A stretch of DNA of 64,000 bases, from positions 1 through 64,000 of the forward strand of contig CAWFLQ010000009.1 in assembly GCA_963816745.1 (NCBI GenBank), in the 5' to 3' direction. The position numbers and the translations under genes were made by a program. This stretch comes from VAZQ01 sp963816745. Its GTDB lineage: Bacteria > Pseudomonadota > Alphaproteobacteria > Rhizobiales > Xanthobacteraceae. The notes under the pieces are model-generated. The model searched no databases and had not been told where the DNA came from. It worked only from the letters and a program-made list of their open reading frames with translations. Below, piece by piece: positions 17,756-26,506 of the stretch; position 1 is the first letter of the stretch; each line of letters starts with the position of its first letter.

Positions 17756-18827
17756 TTATTTGATTCCATTCGACCGCTAAAGAAGGCTCCGCGCCGACTC
17801 TCGGCCAGTCGCCGGCGCGACTATTTCCAATTTTCCGATGGTGCGCTTGGCGCCGGTTTTTGCGCGACGCGTGCGTCGTTCTTTACCACTCGGACAAAAA
17901 GGTGATGCCTCTACCTCCTCCCGAGATACCGGTGCGCCTATGGAGGGTTCGGGCCAGGGGGAGTCTTGTAAGCCTCCGCGTACCCCTGGCCCGGGCCCCT
18001 GGGAGAGGGCTTGCCTCCCAGGGGTTACCTTGTGGTCAAGGCAATGCTCCCCGAGGCAGTAGATATTTTTTTTGGCCCGCATCTTGGCGGGGGCGTTATC
18101 GGATTGCCGAATTGCTTCCAGGAGCCTGGGCTAGAAAGGCCGCCTACGCCTCTGTGTGGTTTCCTTTCCGGCTGTGTTTTGTGGTGGTTCGTCTGTGGAA
18201 TGCCGACCGTGTCGCCGTCGCAACAACGGCCTCGAGACCACCCAGAGCACAAGGGCCGTCACCGCACACATGACCAGGAGAGCAGTTAGTTCCATGGGAC
18301 GAGCACCCGAAGCTAGGAGCGTTTTCTAGCCGTTGAAGGTTCTGGAGGCGACCTTGATGCGAGAACACGTCAGCCGCATTCCCTGTTCCTCTGCCCTGCG
18401 GCGCGGGTGGTGTTGTCCCTTTTGTTATCCTGGATCACCAATTTAGGTTACCGAAGGAACGGACTGCGCACCGTTGCAGAACAGCTTGGGAACGCGGCGT
18501 GCGGCGTTCGGTAAAATTACAGTCGGCTGGGCTGGGCGAGCCGCCGGGGGGCCGCAAACGCCCCGCGACGGCTCTAACCACGACGTGTAGGGATCTTCAT
18601 CGCGGCTGTGGCGCATTTGACCGCCGGAGCCGACAAGGCGGTATCCGGAAAACCACCTAGCTCACGTCTGGGCGGGGTGCGACGCGGATCGGTGATGGCG
18701 ACGCGAATCGAGAATGGTGCGTTGCCGCGCCGGCTGCTCGCCTTACATTTCGCGGCATGGATCAATCGACGCGACGAATTCGGCCCCGGCATGACGTTAG
18801 CTGCGCGCCGCTCACCGTCCTTGAAGA
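17756..18827. other. 1-kb gap with no confident gene
   Basis: A minus-strand frame 18082-17777 (101 residues, MRAKKNIYCLGEHC...) ends in a fairly conserved-looking RRAKTGAKRTIGKLEIV segment and might be a small gene, but it overlaps strong hairpins and lacks a clear ribosome site. The rest (18083-18827) has open frames on both strands without any recognisable pattern. Confidence 0.3.
17953..18022. repeat. Two adjacent strong inverted repeats
   Basis: The first pairs GGGCCAGGGG (from 17951) with CCCCTGGCCC (ending about 17995). The second pairs CCCCTGGGAG with CTCCCAGGGG (about 17997-18024). They are back to back and share complementary GGGCC/CCTGG words, so alternative pairing between the two is possible. 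No T-run follows, so simple termination is unlikely. Confidence 0.5.
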
Positions 18828-19097
18828 TTATGGGACCGCGGGTGGAGACAGTTTGCCGATGATCTCGATCGGCTGTCCCAGCCATTCCTCGACGTGCTTA
18901 CGGTGCCACAGCAGGAAGCCGCGCTCATCGGTGGCCCAGTCCCTTGCCGGTTCCTGCGGGAACTCGCCGTGCCACTTGCCGATCGTTGGATCGCAAGCCG
19001 AGCACACGGTTGGCAATTCCCGTAGCCGGGCCGACCAGAAATGACAGAGCGCGGTGTCCTCGACGCAGCCGCATTGGCGGCACGGGAAGAGCGCCAT
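18828..19097 (-). CDS. Small zinc-ribbon-like protein of unknown function
   Basis: The protein has 89 residues with cysteine pairs CRQCGCVEDTALC and CSACDPTIGKWHGEF. The pattern resembles small rhizobial hypothetical proteins with a treble-clef or zinc-ribbon arrangement. A second half with HKHVEEWLGQPIEII follows. It is preceded by AGGA about seven bases before the ATG. Its function is unknown and it probably binds zinc. Confidence 0.65.
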   Translation of the reverse strand: MALFPCRQCGCVEDTALCHFWSARLRELPTVCSACDPTIGKWHGEFPQEPARDWATDERGFLLWHRKHVEEWLGQPIEIIGKLSPPAVP

Positions 19098-19470
19098 TGT
19101 TCCTGATCCTTACGTGGTGTTGTCCGCAGCGACGAGATGGCCTCCGTATTGAGTCGAAGTTCGGCCATTGCCGGTAACGCGGGGTGGCGCCACGCGCTTT
19201 TCCACAAGCGAAAATTTCAAGTCTGCGTGAGCACCGCCACGCCGCAGAACGAACACACCGCCTCGATGAAGGCCCGCTCGTACCGTGACAGTATTTCCCG
19301 GCCGACGATCCAAACCGTCGTCGGAAGGCGTTGGTACCGGTAACAAATAGGGGCTAAGATCGCGCCAAGGGTTGCCCTTCAAATTTGCTCGCGCCGCGCA
19401 GACGTTTGCCGTTCGATCGGGAAATTCGTCGCTCTATTGGCCTGTCGAGCAATCGGTAAAGGCGATCATC
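19098..19470. other. Gap with no confident gene
   Basis: Minus-strand frames contain SFCGVAVLTQT and KFSLVEKRVAPPR segments that look like small rhizobial proteins broken by shifts, but no intact gene with a ribosome site is present. Confidence 0.25.
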
Positions 19471-20100
19471 ATGATGCTGATACGCTGGGCCGTCGTCTAT
19501 GTGTTGTTCAGTGTGATGCTGGCCCTCGCAGCGATGTTGGCCTTCGAGTGGCACGTCATTGAGGAGTTCGGTCGCGAGCGTGACACCTTGGAGAGCAAAA
19601 TCTCTGCCCTGCAAGGCATCGCGTTCGAGCGCGCTACGAATGAGGGGGAATTGGCACAAGCGCGGTCAGCGAACGCTGCGGCACTGAACGCCGCGGATGT
19701 TGCTCGAGCGGAGCTGACTCATGCGCAGTCCGCGCTGGCCGCGGCGAATTGAACGATCAAGGAAGCGCACAAGGAGTTAGCTGTCGAGCGGCAGGCAAGA
19801 GAAGCCGCCGAGAGCAGCGCACAGGACGCTCGCGAGCAGCTGGCTTTCGAGAAAGCCAGGGTGCTCGGGTTGGCTGCTAATCATGAGCCCACGCAGCAAC
19901 CACCCGGGAACACGGAAGCTGACAGCGCGCACTCAGTGACAACGGCCACGACGCCCACGCTATCGGCGCCGACACAACCGTCGATATCAACCACTGCCCC
20001 TCCGAAACGTGTCAGCACAAAGAGCGAGACGCCGCGTCGCAAAAAAGCGTCCACCTTGAGAGCGCTTCCCCAAGGCCGGCAAGTCCTTGGGCAGCCCTGA
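19471..20100 (+). pseudogene. Membrane-anchored coiled-coil protein with an in-frame TGA
   Basis: The frame starts MMLIRWAVVYVLFSVMLALA (one membrane helix). It continues as an Ala/Glu-rich coiled coil (RERDTLESKISALQGIAFER and on to AAAN), meets TGA at 19750-19752, and carries on in the same frame with TIKEAHKELAVERQAREAAE. It ends with a Thr/Pro/Ser-rich stretch and a basic RRKKAS tail at the stop 20098-20100. The uninterrupted protein would have about 209 residues. Coding character is the same on both sides of the TGA, so a nonsense mutation or base error is likely. The function is unknown. Confidence 0.6.
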
Positions 20101-20214
20101 ATTGTTCTGAATTGAGGAGGTGCTGCCAAGCCTTTCATGTGGTTCTAGCTATTCGTCCTCCCCCTTTCGCGAAACGCGCCAAAAAAAGTATGAAGCGCGC
20201 GCTTAAGTTCAGTT

Positions 20215-20415
20215 TTGCCTCTTAGTAAGACTCCAATTCTAATACACCCAGTCTTACTATTATTGGGGTGCCTGGCTGCGACCGTTTCGTTGCCGGGATG
20301 CGACCATCGTCTTGCCCGGCATCCGCTCGAATGTGTGCGCGGTCATGTTTGCGCAAAACAAACTGCCAACTGTCAGGCGACGAAGACCCAGAGCCCACGC
20401 GCCCCACAGCGATGA
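20215..20415 (+). CDS. Possible small lipoprotein
   Basis: A TTG-initiated frame of 66 residues has a hydrophobic leader ending in a lipobox (LLLLGCLAATVSLPGC) and a short basic mature part. The unusual start and lack of known homology make it uncertain. A strong hairpin 38 bp past its stop fits a small monocistronic gene. Confidence 0.35.
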   Translation: MPLSKTPILIHPVLLLLGCLAATVSLPGCDHRLARHPLECVRGHVCAKQTANCQATKTQSPRAPQR

Positions 20416-20452
20416 CGCGCTGCCGTCTGAACGAAGCTCATGATCTGAATGG

Positions 20453-20478
20453 GAGAGACCGCCGCGAGGCGGTCTCTC
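20453..20478 (+). terminator. Hairpin, probable terminator
   Basis: Perfect 11-bp stem GAGAGACCGCC/GGCGGTCTCTC with a GCGA tetraloop, followed by a short T-containing stretch (TCGTTTG). Confidence 0.6.
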
Positions 20479-20822
20479 TCGTTTGCGGTGCATCGAGCAA
20501 CACGATGTCGCTTGTTGGCACTTCGCGACACTCAGCGTTGCCCTGAACCTAACGTCCGCTATCGGTCGTGAAGGAGCGGTCAGCCATCGCCATCGTCTTA
20601 CATTTATTTTTTCTTAAGACTTGGACTCATACGATCGAGACCAACACGTCCGGTTGAGATCGGGGGGCGGCGCGCCTAGGGACCCGTGGGAGCTGAACAT
20701 CGGACGTGCAAGCGGTCTCAAGAGGTCGGGCGACGACGAGTGTTCGGGGGAATGCTCCGACACCTCGGTACGACGTGATCCGCGCATCCAACGCTCATCC
20801 ACAAATCTCGAGGGGAACACGC

Positions 20823-21074
20823 ATGAAAAAGAGCTTAGCCATTTTGACGATTGCGATGGCGCTTGTGCCGTTTGGCGCGTCCGCTGAGGAACGCGTGGGA
20901 GATGCAGCGCTGGGCGCGTTGGCGGGCGCCGTCGTCCTAGGGCCGATCGGCCTCGTCGCCGGAGCCGCCGTGGGCTACACGGCAGGACCGTCGATCGCCG
21001 ACTCGTGGGGGCTGCGACGGTCCCATGCGCGACATCCGGCGAAGCGGCCTGCGAAGGTCAGTTCCAACCAATAA
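20823..21074 (+). CDS. Small exported glycine-zipper protein
   Basis: The protein has 83 residues with a signal peptide (MKKSLAILTIAMALVPFGASA), then a Gly/Ala-rich hydrophobic stretch (ALGALAGAVVLGPIGLVAGA) with the spacing of glycine-zipper segments, and a basic C-terminus. AGGGGA precedes the ATG at good distance. Such proteins occur in alphaproteobacterial envelopes; the precise role is unknown. Confidence 0.7.
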   Translation: MKKSLAILTIAMALVPFGASAEERVGDAALGALAGAVVLGPIGLVAGAAVGYTAGPSIADSWGLRRSHARHPAKRPAKVSSNQ

Positions 21075-21230
21075 GCGTTTAGGTCACCGCGCCGAAAAGA
21101 GCCGGCTAGGGTGGGCTACTATGCGGCCCCCCACCATCCTCGTCCATCGACCCAAAGCTGATCCGGTATTCGTATGGAGCGCGATCTCAGCCGCCGCGGT
21201 GAGGACCGCCGCGCGTCGCACCCGCGTCTG

Positions 21231-21452
21231 TCACCTGAGCCGGCCGCGTTCATCAAAAAAATATGTCCTGAGCCGCTCACGATCAACAGACCGGGTACCT
21301 TCCTCCAAGAGCGGGGATTCCAGCCGGTTGATGAGGATTTCCGACGCGTTGCGTTCGAATGCCACGGCGCTGCCGATCGCACTGACACCGGCAACCGCCA
21401 TTCCGATGGCAACCACCGTTCCGATAACCAATTGCGTGATGCTGCTTGGCAT
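21231..21452 (-). CDS. Small single-pass membrane protein
   Basis: The protein has 73 residues: MPSSITQLVIGTVVAIGMAV forms the start of one membrane helix, and a charged tail contains NRLESPLLEEGTRSVDRERL. GGAGGGG sits seven bases before the ATG, which decides the start at 21452 over longer upstream frames. No family is recognised. Confidence 0.65.
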   Translation of the reverse strand: MPSSITQLVIGTVVAIGMAVAGVSAIGSAVAFERNASEILINRLESPLLEEGTRSVDRERLRTYFFDERGRLR

Positions 21453-21823
21453 AATCCCCTCCACAGCATGATTCGATGAATAATTCTCTACGGCCATGAT
21501 TACACTCAGGAGACGACCGATACCTGTGACGCGCCTCACAGCTGCATAACGATTTTTTCCAAATCGGCAGGCGCCTTAGCGTAAGGCGCAAGCCCCTTGC
21601 GTGAGGGAGCATGACCACGCGTGCGAACACCCCGACCGCCATGCCCATGTGCTATCCTTGATCTACGAGCACACAGCGGGGGCCGGCAGCACCCCTCAAT
21701 TCAGAACAATTTAGGTCTGCCCCAAGGACTTGGCGGCCGGTCTGTGACAGGCTGACCGTGCGGTAATCCGATTACACGGGTCCGTTGGTTGCTGGTGGTT
21801 TCTCCAGGGCTGGAGGAAGCCCC
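21453..21823. other. Divergent intergenic region
   Basis: Between two divergent genes. It should hold their promoters; no gene or repeat was recognised. Confidence 0.3.
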
Positions 21824-22816
21824 ATGTCCAGCATTAGACGGCGTGATTTCATCACGCTGCTCGGCGGAGCGGCGGCGGCATGGCCGATTGCGGCGCGGGC
21901 TCAGCAGGCAGGAATGCCGGTAGTTGGGTCTCTCGATTCAGGGGAGGCGGATGCACGCCGAGCGGCCGCGTTCCGACAGGGGCTCGCTGACGCCGGGTAC
22001 ATCGAAGGCTGGAACGTATCGATCGAATTCCGCTGGGCGAATGCTCAATTTACGAAATTGCCTGCATTGGCCGACGATCTGGTCCGCCGTCAGGTGGCTG
22101 TGATCGTCGCGGCTGGCGCAGGCGGTTCGGGATTAGCGGCGAAGTCTGCCACTTCAACGATTCCGATCGTCATCGCGACAGGTGTTGATCCGGTGAAGTT
22201 TGGCCTGGTCGCGAGCCTGGCACGCCCGAACGGCAACGTTACCGGATTGACCTATGTGGCCAATGAGCTTGTCGGCAAGCGGCTCGCTTTTCTGCACGAC
22301 CTTGTGCCCAACGCAACGACCATCGCTTACCTTGCTGGTGGTCAACAATTTGCGTCGGAGCAGGAGGACACGAGCAACCTGTTTGCGGCGGCACAAGCGC
22401 TCAACCAGAAGGTCATTGTCTTGGACTGTCGCAGCGACAACGACCTCAACGCTGCTTTGGCGACCCTGGGGCAACGCCAAGCTGGAGGGCTGATTGTTGG
22501 CCTCTTTCCACTTGCCTGGCAAAATCGCCGTCGGATTATAGCTGCGGCGGCAGCCCATAAGATTCCCGCGATATTTCCTGCGGTAGGGTTCGCCCGGGCC
22601 GGCGGACTTATGAGCTATGCGGCGGCCGAGGCGACCATCCTCCACCAAGTAGCCATTGATTATGTCGGCAAGATTCTCAAGGGCGCCAATCCGGCCGACC
22701 TGCCTATTCAGCGGCCGACCACCTTCGAGCTTGTCATCAACCTGAAGACCGCCAAGACGCTCGCCATTGAAGTGCCGCCGACGCTGCTCGCCATCGCCAA
22801 CGAGGTGATCGAATGA
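21824..22816 (+). CDS. PF04392 ABC-type substrate-binding protein
   Basis: The protein has 330 residues and a Tat-like leader (RRRDFITLLGGAAAAWPIAA, then RAQQ). The mature part matches the PF04392 family: LDSGEADARRAAAFRQGLAD, GSGLAAKSATSTIPIVIATG, a FGLVASLARPNGNVTG motif and the C-terminal NLKTAKTLAIEVPPTLLAIA. Family members bind amino acids or related solutes for ABC import, but many rhizobial copies stand alone, as here. GGAGGAAG lies seven bases before the ATG at 21824. Remnants of two similar genes lie at 41984-42254. Confidence 0.9.
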   Translation: MSSIRRRDFITLLGGAAAAWPIAARAQQAGMPVVGSLDSGEADARRAAAFRQGLADAGYIEGWNVSIEFRWANAQFTKLPALADDLVRRQVAVIVAAGAGGSGLAAKSATSTIPIVIATGVDPVKFGLVASLARPNGNVTGLTYVANELVGKRLAFLHDLVPNATTIAYLAGGQQFASEQEDTSNLFAAAQALNQKVIVLDCRSDNDLNAALATLGQRQAGGLIVGLFPLAWQNRRRIIAAAAAHKIPAIFPAVGFARAGGLMSYAAAEATILHQVAIDYVGKILKGANPADLPIQRPTTFELVINLKTAKTLAIEVPPTLLAIANEVIE

Positions 22817-23451
22817 GGCGGCGCGATGCACGCGAGCGTGAAGGCGCGGCGGCGTTCAAGGTGGGTCACTGTGGCGGCGAAGGGCAGCCCGCAGCCGAGC
22901 GAGGATCGCGTCAAAATCGATCGATCCCGGGCCGCTCGCACTGTACTTCTCGATTGCCTCTTGCGCCTCTTTGATTACGACGCGCAGCCGGTTGTTTTCG
23001 GCCCTAAGGCTGCAATCTGTTCGAGATGGTCGTCATGCAGCGTCATCAGACGGCTGGTGGTACCTTACCTTTATTTCGGCAATAGCGATTGCGCAACTCC
23101 CAATTGGCTCGCGAGCGACGTTCCCGGTGTGCGATCCCTCCCAGCTGTGTACATATATTGTTAATATGGATTGTTGATTTGCGTGCAGAGATGAAGCTCA
23201 CTTGGACCACAAAACCAAAACGGTCAAACTAACACGCATCCATGCAAATCGAGTTTGCGCTTTTCGTGCAAGCAAAATGGAAGTTGCCCAGATGACGACG
23301 CCAAAGGACCGCAACCGGTCCAAAAGCGATGGCTATTATTGGCTAAAACTGCGGCAGGCGCGTGGGCGATTGTTCGCTCTGTCCGTGCTGTAAGTTTGAA
23401 GTCAGCTTTGGGGGATAAAGGTCGCGATCGCTTGTACACGAGGCGCGTAGC
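22817..23451. other. Gap with no confident gene
   Basis: Frames at 22826-23164 and 23202-23393 are open but have no recognisable pattern and no good ribosome site. The region becomes less GC-rich towards 23150-23280. Confidence 0.3.
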
Positions 23452-23667
23452 ATGCCCATCACTCCATTCCTGGATGTCTTACAATTCGATGCGGGGACCC
23501 AGCGCGTTATCATCTACGCATTCGGAATGACCTGCATGGCCCTTCGAGTGAAGACAACAGACCCAATCGCTGAGCAGGCCGCCGAGCGGATAATCAAGAG
23601 CGCCAAAGACGGCGAGCGCAATCCGGTTCGGTTGTGCGACGACGCATTGGACGCCGTACGATCATAG
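23452..23667 (+). CDS. Small conserved hypothetical protein
   Basis: The protein has 71 residues: MPITPFLDVLQFDAGTQRVI, then FGMTCMALRVK, then AEQAAERIIKSAKDGERNPV RLC in two stretches. This matches a small family widespread in Bradyrhizobium-like genomes (MPxTPFLxxxxFDxET...ERNPxRLC). Its function is unknown; it is probably cytoplasmic and helical. Confidence 0.7.
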   Translation: MPITPFLDVLQFDAGTQRVIIYAFGMTCMALRVKTTDPIAEQAAERIIKSAKDGERNPVRLCDDALDAVRS

Positions 23668-23771
23668 CCGGCGGCTATGGTGGTGTCACCGCGTAGTCGT
23701 GGAGCCGGCACATAACTTGCATCGTCAACTTTTAAGCGGTTTAGCGCACCCTTGATGCTGGACGGTTCGCC

Positions 23772-23951
23772 ATGCCATGTGCAGCCAAAAATTATGAAGA
23801 GTACGCGCGGTTATGCATTCACTTGGCCCAACAAGCGGACACGCAAGAGCTTCGTGACATGCTCATGCGCCTCGCTCGCATATGGCTCAGGGCTTCCCTT
23901 AGGGAGGAAGCGTTGCGCAGTTGGCAGACCAAGTCCGAAGCGTCCCCTTAG
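23772..23951 (+). CDS. Small conserved helical protein
   Basis: The protein has 59 residues: MPCAAKNYEEYARLCIHLAQ, QADTQELRDMLMRLARIWLR, ending EASP. The pattern YxxxARLCxxLAxQxxDxxLRxxLxxLARxWL is that of a common short rhizobial protein of unknown function. It was found by reading the sequence directly. It lies 104 bp after the previous small gene. Confidence 0.7.
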   Translation: MPCAAKNYEEYARLCIHLAQQADTQELRDMLMRLARIWLRASLREEALRSWQTKSEASP

Positions 23952-23989
23952 CGCCGCGGCTATGTACGCGAGCGAACGCGCCGCGGCGT

Positions 23990-24178
23990 TCAAGATGGGT
24001 TATGTGGTCCTGCGTCCGGCTTATTGAGCTGGAACGGAGCCATGAGCAGAACTCCGAGTGTGGCGCCGATCATCCCGCCGATGATCAGGCCCCAGAGCAA
24101 GCTCCATGACATGACGGACGCGCCCCCGCGCTGTGCGACATGGTTCGCCATTACCGCATAGGACGAAAGCTGGCGCAA
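23990..24178 (-). CDS. Possible small membrane protein
   Basis: A 62-residue frame has one Gly-rich membrane helix (LLWGLIIGGMIGATLGVLLM). The start is uncertain: ATGs upstream (24178), at MANHV and at MSWS are all possible, and none has a strong ribosome site. No family is recognised. Confidence 0.45.
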   Translation of the reverse strand: MRQLSSYAVMANHVAQRGGASVMSWSLLWGLIIGGMIGATLGVLLMAPFQLNKPDAGPHNPS

Positions 24179-24203
24179 GAGGCCGAACGCGATGCGACGG
24201 GGG

Positions 24204-24555
24204 TCATAAGTCGCTCTTCATGCGTTCAAACCGCTCACGGATTCTATCGTCGCGAAATGCGAGCTTTCTGACGCGTTCCAGCCGTAGCAGGATCGGCCAA
24301 TCATCAATCCCGATCGGGTGCGCCTCGCGGTCGCCGTTGGGATAAGTGTAATCGACGGCTGGCGTGTGCCGCCGCGCCGTGAAAATTTCCGCCGAGATGG
24401 CCGTCATCCGAGGCTCGAGCTCAGCGACCGTCGCTCGGACTTCGTCCGCGTAACGGCACAAAAACGTGGCGATGTCTTGGATCGAATAGCCGCGTCGCAG
24501 CGCATCCCGCAAGTCGCGGATTTTCCAATTCCGACCACGGGCCGTACTTCGCCAT
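24204..24555 (-). CDS. SANT/Myb-like small protein, frameshifted
   Basis: The frame starts MAKYGPWSEL at 24555, shifts near 24520 and continues KIRDLRDALRRGYSIQDIAT FLCRYADEVRATVAEL before a C-terminal extension ending ERFERMKSDL. The first 50 residues are paralogous to the protein at 25624-25824 (KPWSKLDLQDLRYCLAAGE ... IADFLCRDVDEVRAKVAEL). The Trp-containing helical motif resembles SANT/Myb-like DNA-binding folds found in small rhizobial proteins. The function is unknown. Confidence 0.6.
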
Positions 24556-24744
24556 GCCCAAATTATGCATGGCCGCGCTGTGAAATCCGACTCCGTCAGG
24601 GTTGCAGCCGCCAGGGGGGGTGTGTGGCGAGCTTGGCTGGGCCAGCGCCAAAAATTCATTGGCGCCTGTGACGCCGGTCACAGCGCGTTGAAGCCGCTGT
24701 GCGCTACCAGTACCGCATGACCCGCCAATCTAGGGGAGATGACT

Positions 24745-24855
24745 ATGATCGATTTACTGGCTTTCGCTCTCGTCGCAACCGCACTCGGCTTGCCGTTCAT
24801 CGTCAATTTCCTGTGGGGCCAGTTCGAACAGCCAACTAGCCCCCGAGCCACATAG
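24745..24855 (+). CDS. 36-residue membrane protein
   Basis: A short gene starts with MIDLLAFALVATALGLPFIV, one membrane helix, and ends with a polar FEQPTSPRAT tail. It has a strong AGGGGAG ribosome site (24731-24738) seven bases before the ATG. A 28-nt stem-loop with a run of seven T follows at 24924. The combination of a good start signal and terminator supports a real small gene. No family is recognised. Confidence 0.6.
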   Translation: MIDLLAFALVATALGLPFIVNFLWGQFEQPTSPRAT

Positions 24856-24923
24856 GCTGCGCACCGGACTACACACGTCCCAATCGAGCCGACACTTCGA
24901 AAGAATGAAGTTCGGCTCACTAG

Positions 24924-24960
24924 GCTCCGATCAGTGGCCAACCTGATCGGAGCTTTTTTT
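24924..24960 (+). terminator. Strong rho-independent terminator
   Basis: Perfect 11-bp stem GCTCCGATCAG/CTGATCGGAGC with an 8-base loop followed by seven T. It ends the transcript of the 36-residue membrane protein. Confidence 0.85.
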
Positions 24961-25008
24961 ACGTAAGTGGATCAGGCAGCAGCGCGGCCAGCTCGAGCCT
25001 CGGTCGCC

Positions 25009-25389
25009 TCAGCTCGCTCTTGTCGGCCCCGGCATCGGCGCTGCGGCTTGTCTTTGCAATGCATCTCCCAATTTCGCGGCCTGGGCTCGCGGGAACACGA
25101 AGTGCAGCCAGCCAAACGTCGCGTGACGAATGTGCAGCAAAGAATTTCCTTCTAACATCTCAGGCTCAGTAGACCATCCCGGATTAATGTCGGCTTCAAT
25201 CCTCAAGCCTTGTCCGACCGCAAATGTCGCCGGGATCTTCGGTTGCATGCGCTCGCGAAACGCCCCCAGCGATTTCTGCAGCGTCTCGACCCCGGCGGCG
25301 TCCCACCGAATCCTCATTGGTGGCTTTGTTGGGAATGTCAGGTAAAGGGCCTTGCAATCCTCTGCCAACTCCCACTGGGGCGCGTCCAT
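25009..25389 (-). CDS. Conserved hypothetical protein, 126 residues
   Basis: Starts MDAPQWELAEDCKALYLTFP after a GGAGG site. It contains RIRWDAAGVETLQKSLGAFR and a second half with LEGNSLLHIRHATFGWLHFV. It has no signal peptide or membrane helix, and a mixed alpha/beta content is likely. It resembles rhizobial hypothetical proteins only; the function is unknown. Confidence 0.6.
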   Translation of the reverse strand: MDAPQWELAEDCKALYLTFPTKPPMRIRWDAAGVETLQKSLGAFRERMQPKIPATFAVGQGLRIEADINPGWSTEPEMLEGNSLLHIRHATFGWLHFVFPRAQAAKLGDALQRQAAAPMPGPTRAS

Positions 25390-25436
25390 CGGAAGCCTCC
25401 GTTACTGGCAGTGAGAATGTTCTCAATAGCAAACTG

Positions 25437-25616
25437 TCATTTCACTGGCCGCGCTGCGAGTCGGTTTTTCTGGTTGTCATCTGTGATCTCGTATTGCTCT
25501 GCCCATTTCTCAATCGCGAGTTCTGCGGTCGGCGCTGAGATGCGACCGAGCACGGCAGCCGGCGTTTTCTGATCCGGCTTATCTCCCAGACGGGCTCTCG
25601 GGTAGGCTTCCTCACG
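25437..25616 (-). CDS. Small hypothetical protein, start unclear
   Basis: The reverse strand encodes DQKTPAAVLGRISAPTAELA, IEKWAEQYEITDDNQKNRLA and ARPVK before TGA. The pattern PAAxLGxxxAPxxExAIxKxxEEYxIxDxxxQxRL is that of short rhizobial proteins. No in-frame ATG exists after the upstream stop, so the 5' end may be lost or frameshifted. Confidence 0.45.
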   Translation of the reverse strand, partial: REEAYPRARLGDKPDQKTPAAVLGRISAPTAELAIEKWAEQYEITDDNQKNRLAARPVK

Positions 25617-25623
25617 ACCGAAC

Positions 25624-25824
25624 CTATTTCACAAGCTCGGCGACCTTGGCGCGTACCTCATCGACATCGCGGCAGAGGAAATCGGCGATAGCCTCGAGGG
25701 GCTCGCCCGCAGCCAGGCAGTACCGCAGATCCTGTAGATCGAGTTTAGACCAGGGCTTGCCGCTACTGATGTTGGGCGCACCGGCTGGTGGCTTTTTAAA
25801 CACATTCCCTCGGAAAGCAGACAT
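25624..25824 (-). CDS. SANT/Myb-like small protein
   Basis: The protein has 66 residues with a core of KPWSKLDLQDLRYCLAAGEP and AIADFLCRDVDEVRAKVAEL. It is intact and paralogous to the frameshifted protein at 24204-24555. A tryptophan-centred helix followed by a CRxxDEVRxKVxEL helix suggests a small nucleic-acid-binding fold. It is encoded just upstream of the fragment at 25437-25616 on the same strand. Confidence 0.6.
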   Translation of the reverse strand: MSAFRGNVFKKPPAGAPNISSGKPWSKLDLQDLRYCLAAGEPLEAIADFLCRDVDEVRAKVAELVK

Positions 25825-26144
25825 GTGCGACCCTGCTTCGCCACGTCCGCTTCTGGGCCATGTGTGATCCTACGCAACAAGAGAAAAACCCCGTCTATGC
25901 GAGGCTGTAACACGGCGATCAAGAACTGAGAGATTGGATGAGCGGTCAGTACATCGATCAGCTGCAGATCAGGATGAACGGCTGGCTGCACGACATCGGT
26001 GGATAGCGATGGCAGATGATGCCAGCTCGACAAGCTTTGGGTGCAACTAGATGCTCAGGGCGAGCAGTGAAACCACGCCGATGCCGACGACCAAGACCGT
26101 TACGGCAATCGGGTCGTACTCCAACCACTGCAACACGGGGAGAC
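25825..26144. other. Gap before the ISA fragment
   Basis: Nothing recognised; open frames lack ribosome sites and family patterns. Confidence 0.25.
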
Positions 26145-26506
26145 CTGTCCTTGCTCAAAATTGACGTGATGGCAGTTGGACGGGGTGCGATCAGGAACGT
26201 CCAGCCTTTTCGTTAAGCGGCTCGACGCTCATAGCGATGGTGCAGACCGCCAACTTCCGGAACTGCAATAATGTTGCCGGCCGAGGGAGATTGTATGGGA
26301 CGAGGCCGCGGGCAATCCTTGCCGAGCGAAAGATGCGTTCGGGTGTCATGATGGTATTGAAAATAGCTCGATAGAACGCGGCGCAAATGGCGCTCGTTGC
26401 AGATGATGACGTGGTCCAGGCATTCTCGGCGGATCGAACCGATGAGGCGTTCAGCGTACGGGTTCCGCCAGGGAGATCGCGGCGCAGTGATGACCTCCGT
26501 GATCCC
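26145..26506 (-). mobile_element. ISA 3'-end fragment (C-terminal transposase part)
   Basis: It begins with the ISA terminal repeat CTGTCCTTGCTCAAAA. The reverse strand from 26213 encodes the C-terminal third of the ISA transposase (FQYHHDTRTHLSLGKDCPRP, GGLHHRYERRAA before TAA), clearly homologous to the full copy at 43855-45026. Homology stops at about 26506, where ISB begins. Confidence 0.8.

Noticed and set aside
19750..19752. Selenocysteine at the in-frame TGA
   Set aside because: No Cys/Sec-type motif surrounds it and no selenocysteine-insertion hairpin is evident; the region is a low-complexity coiled coil.
22826..23164. 112-residue plus-strand frame after the PF04392 gene
   Set aside because: It overlaps sequence that commonly gives open frames downstream of this gene family and shows no domain or ribosome site.
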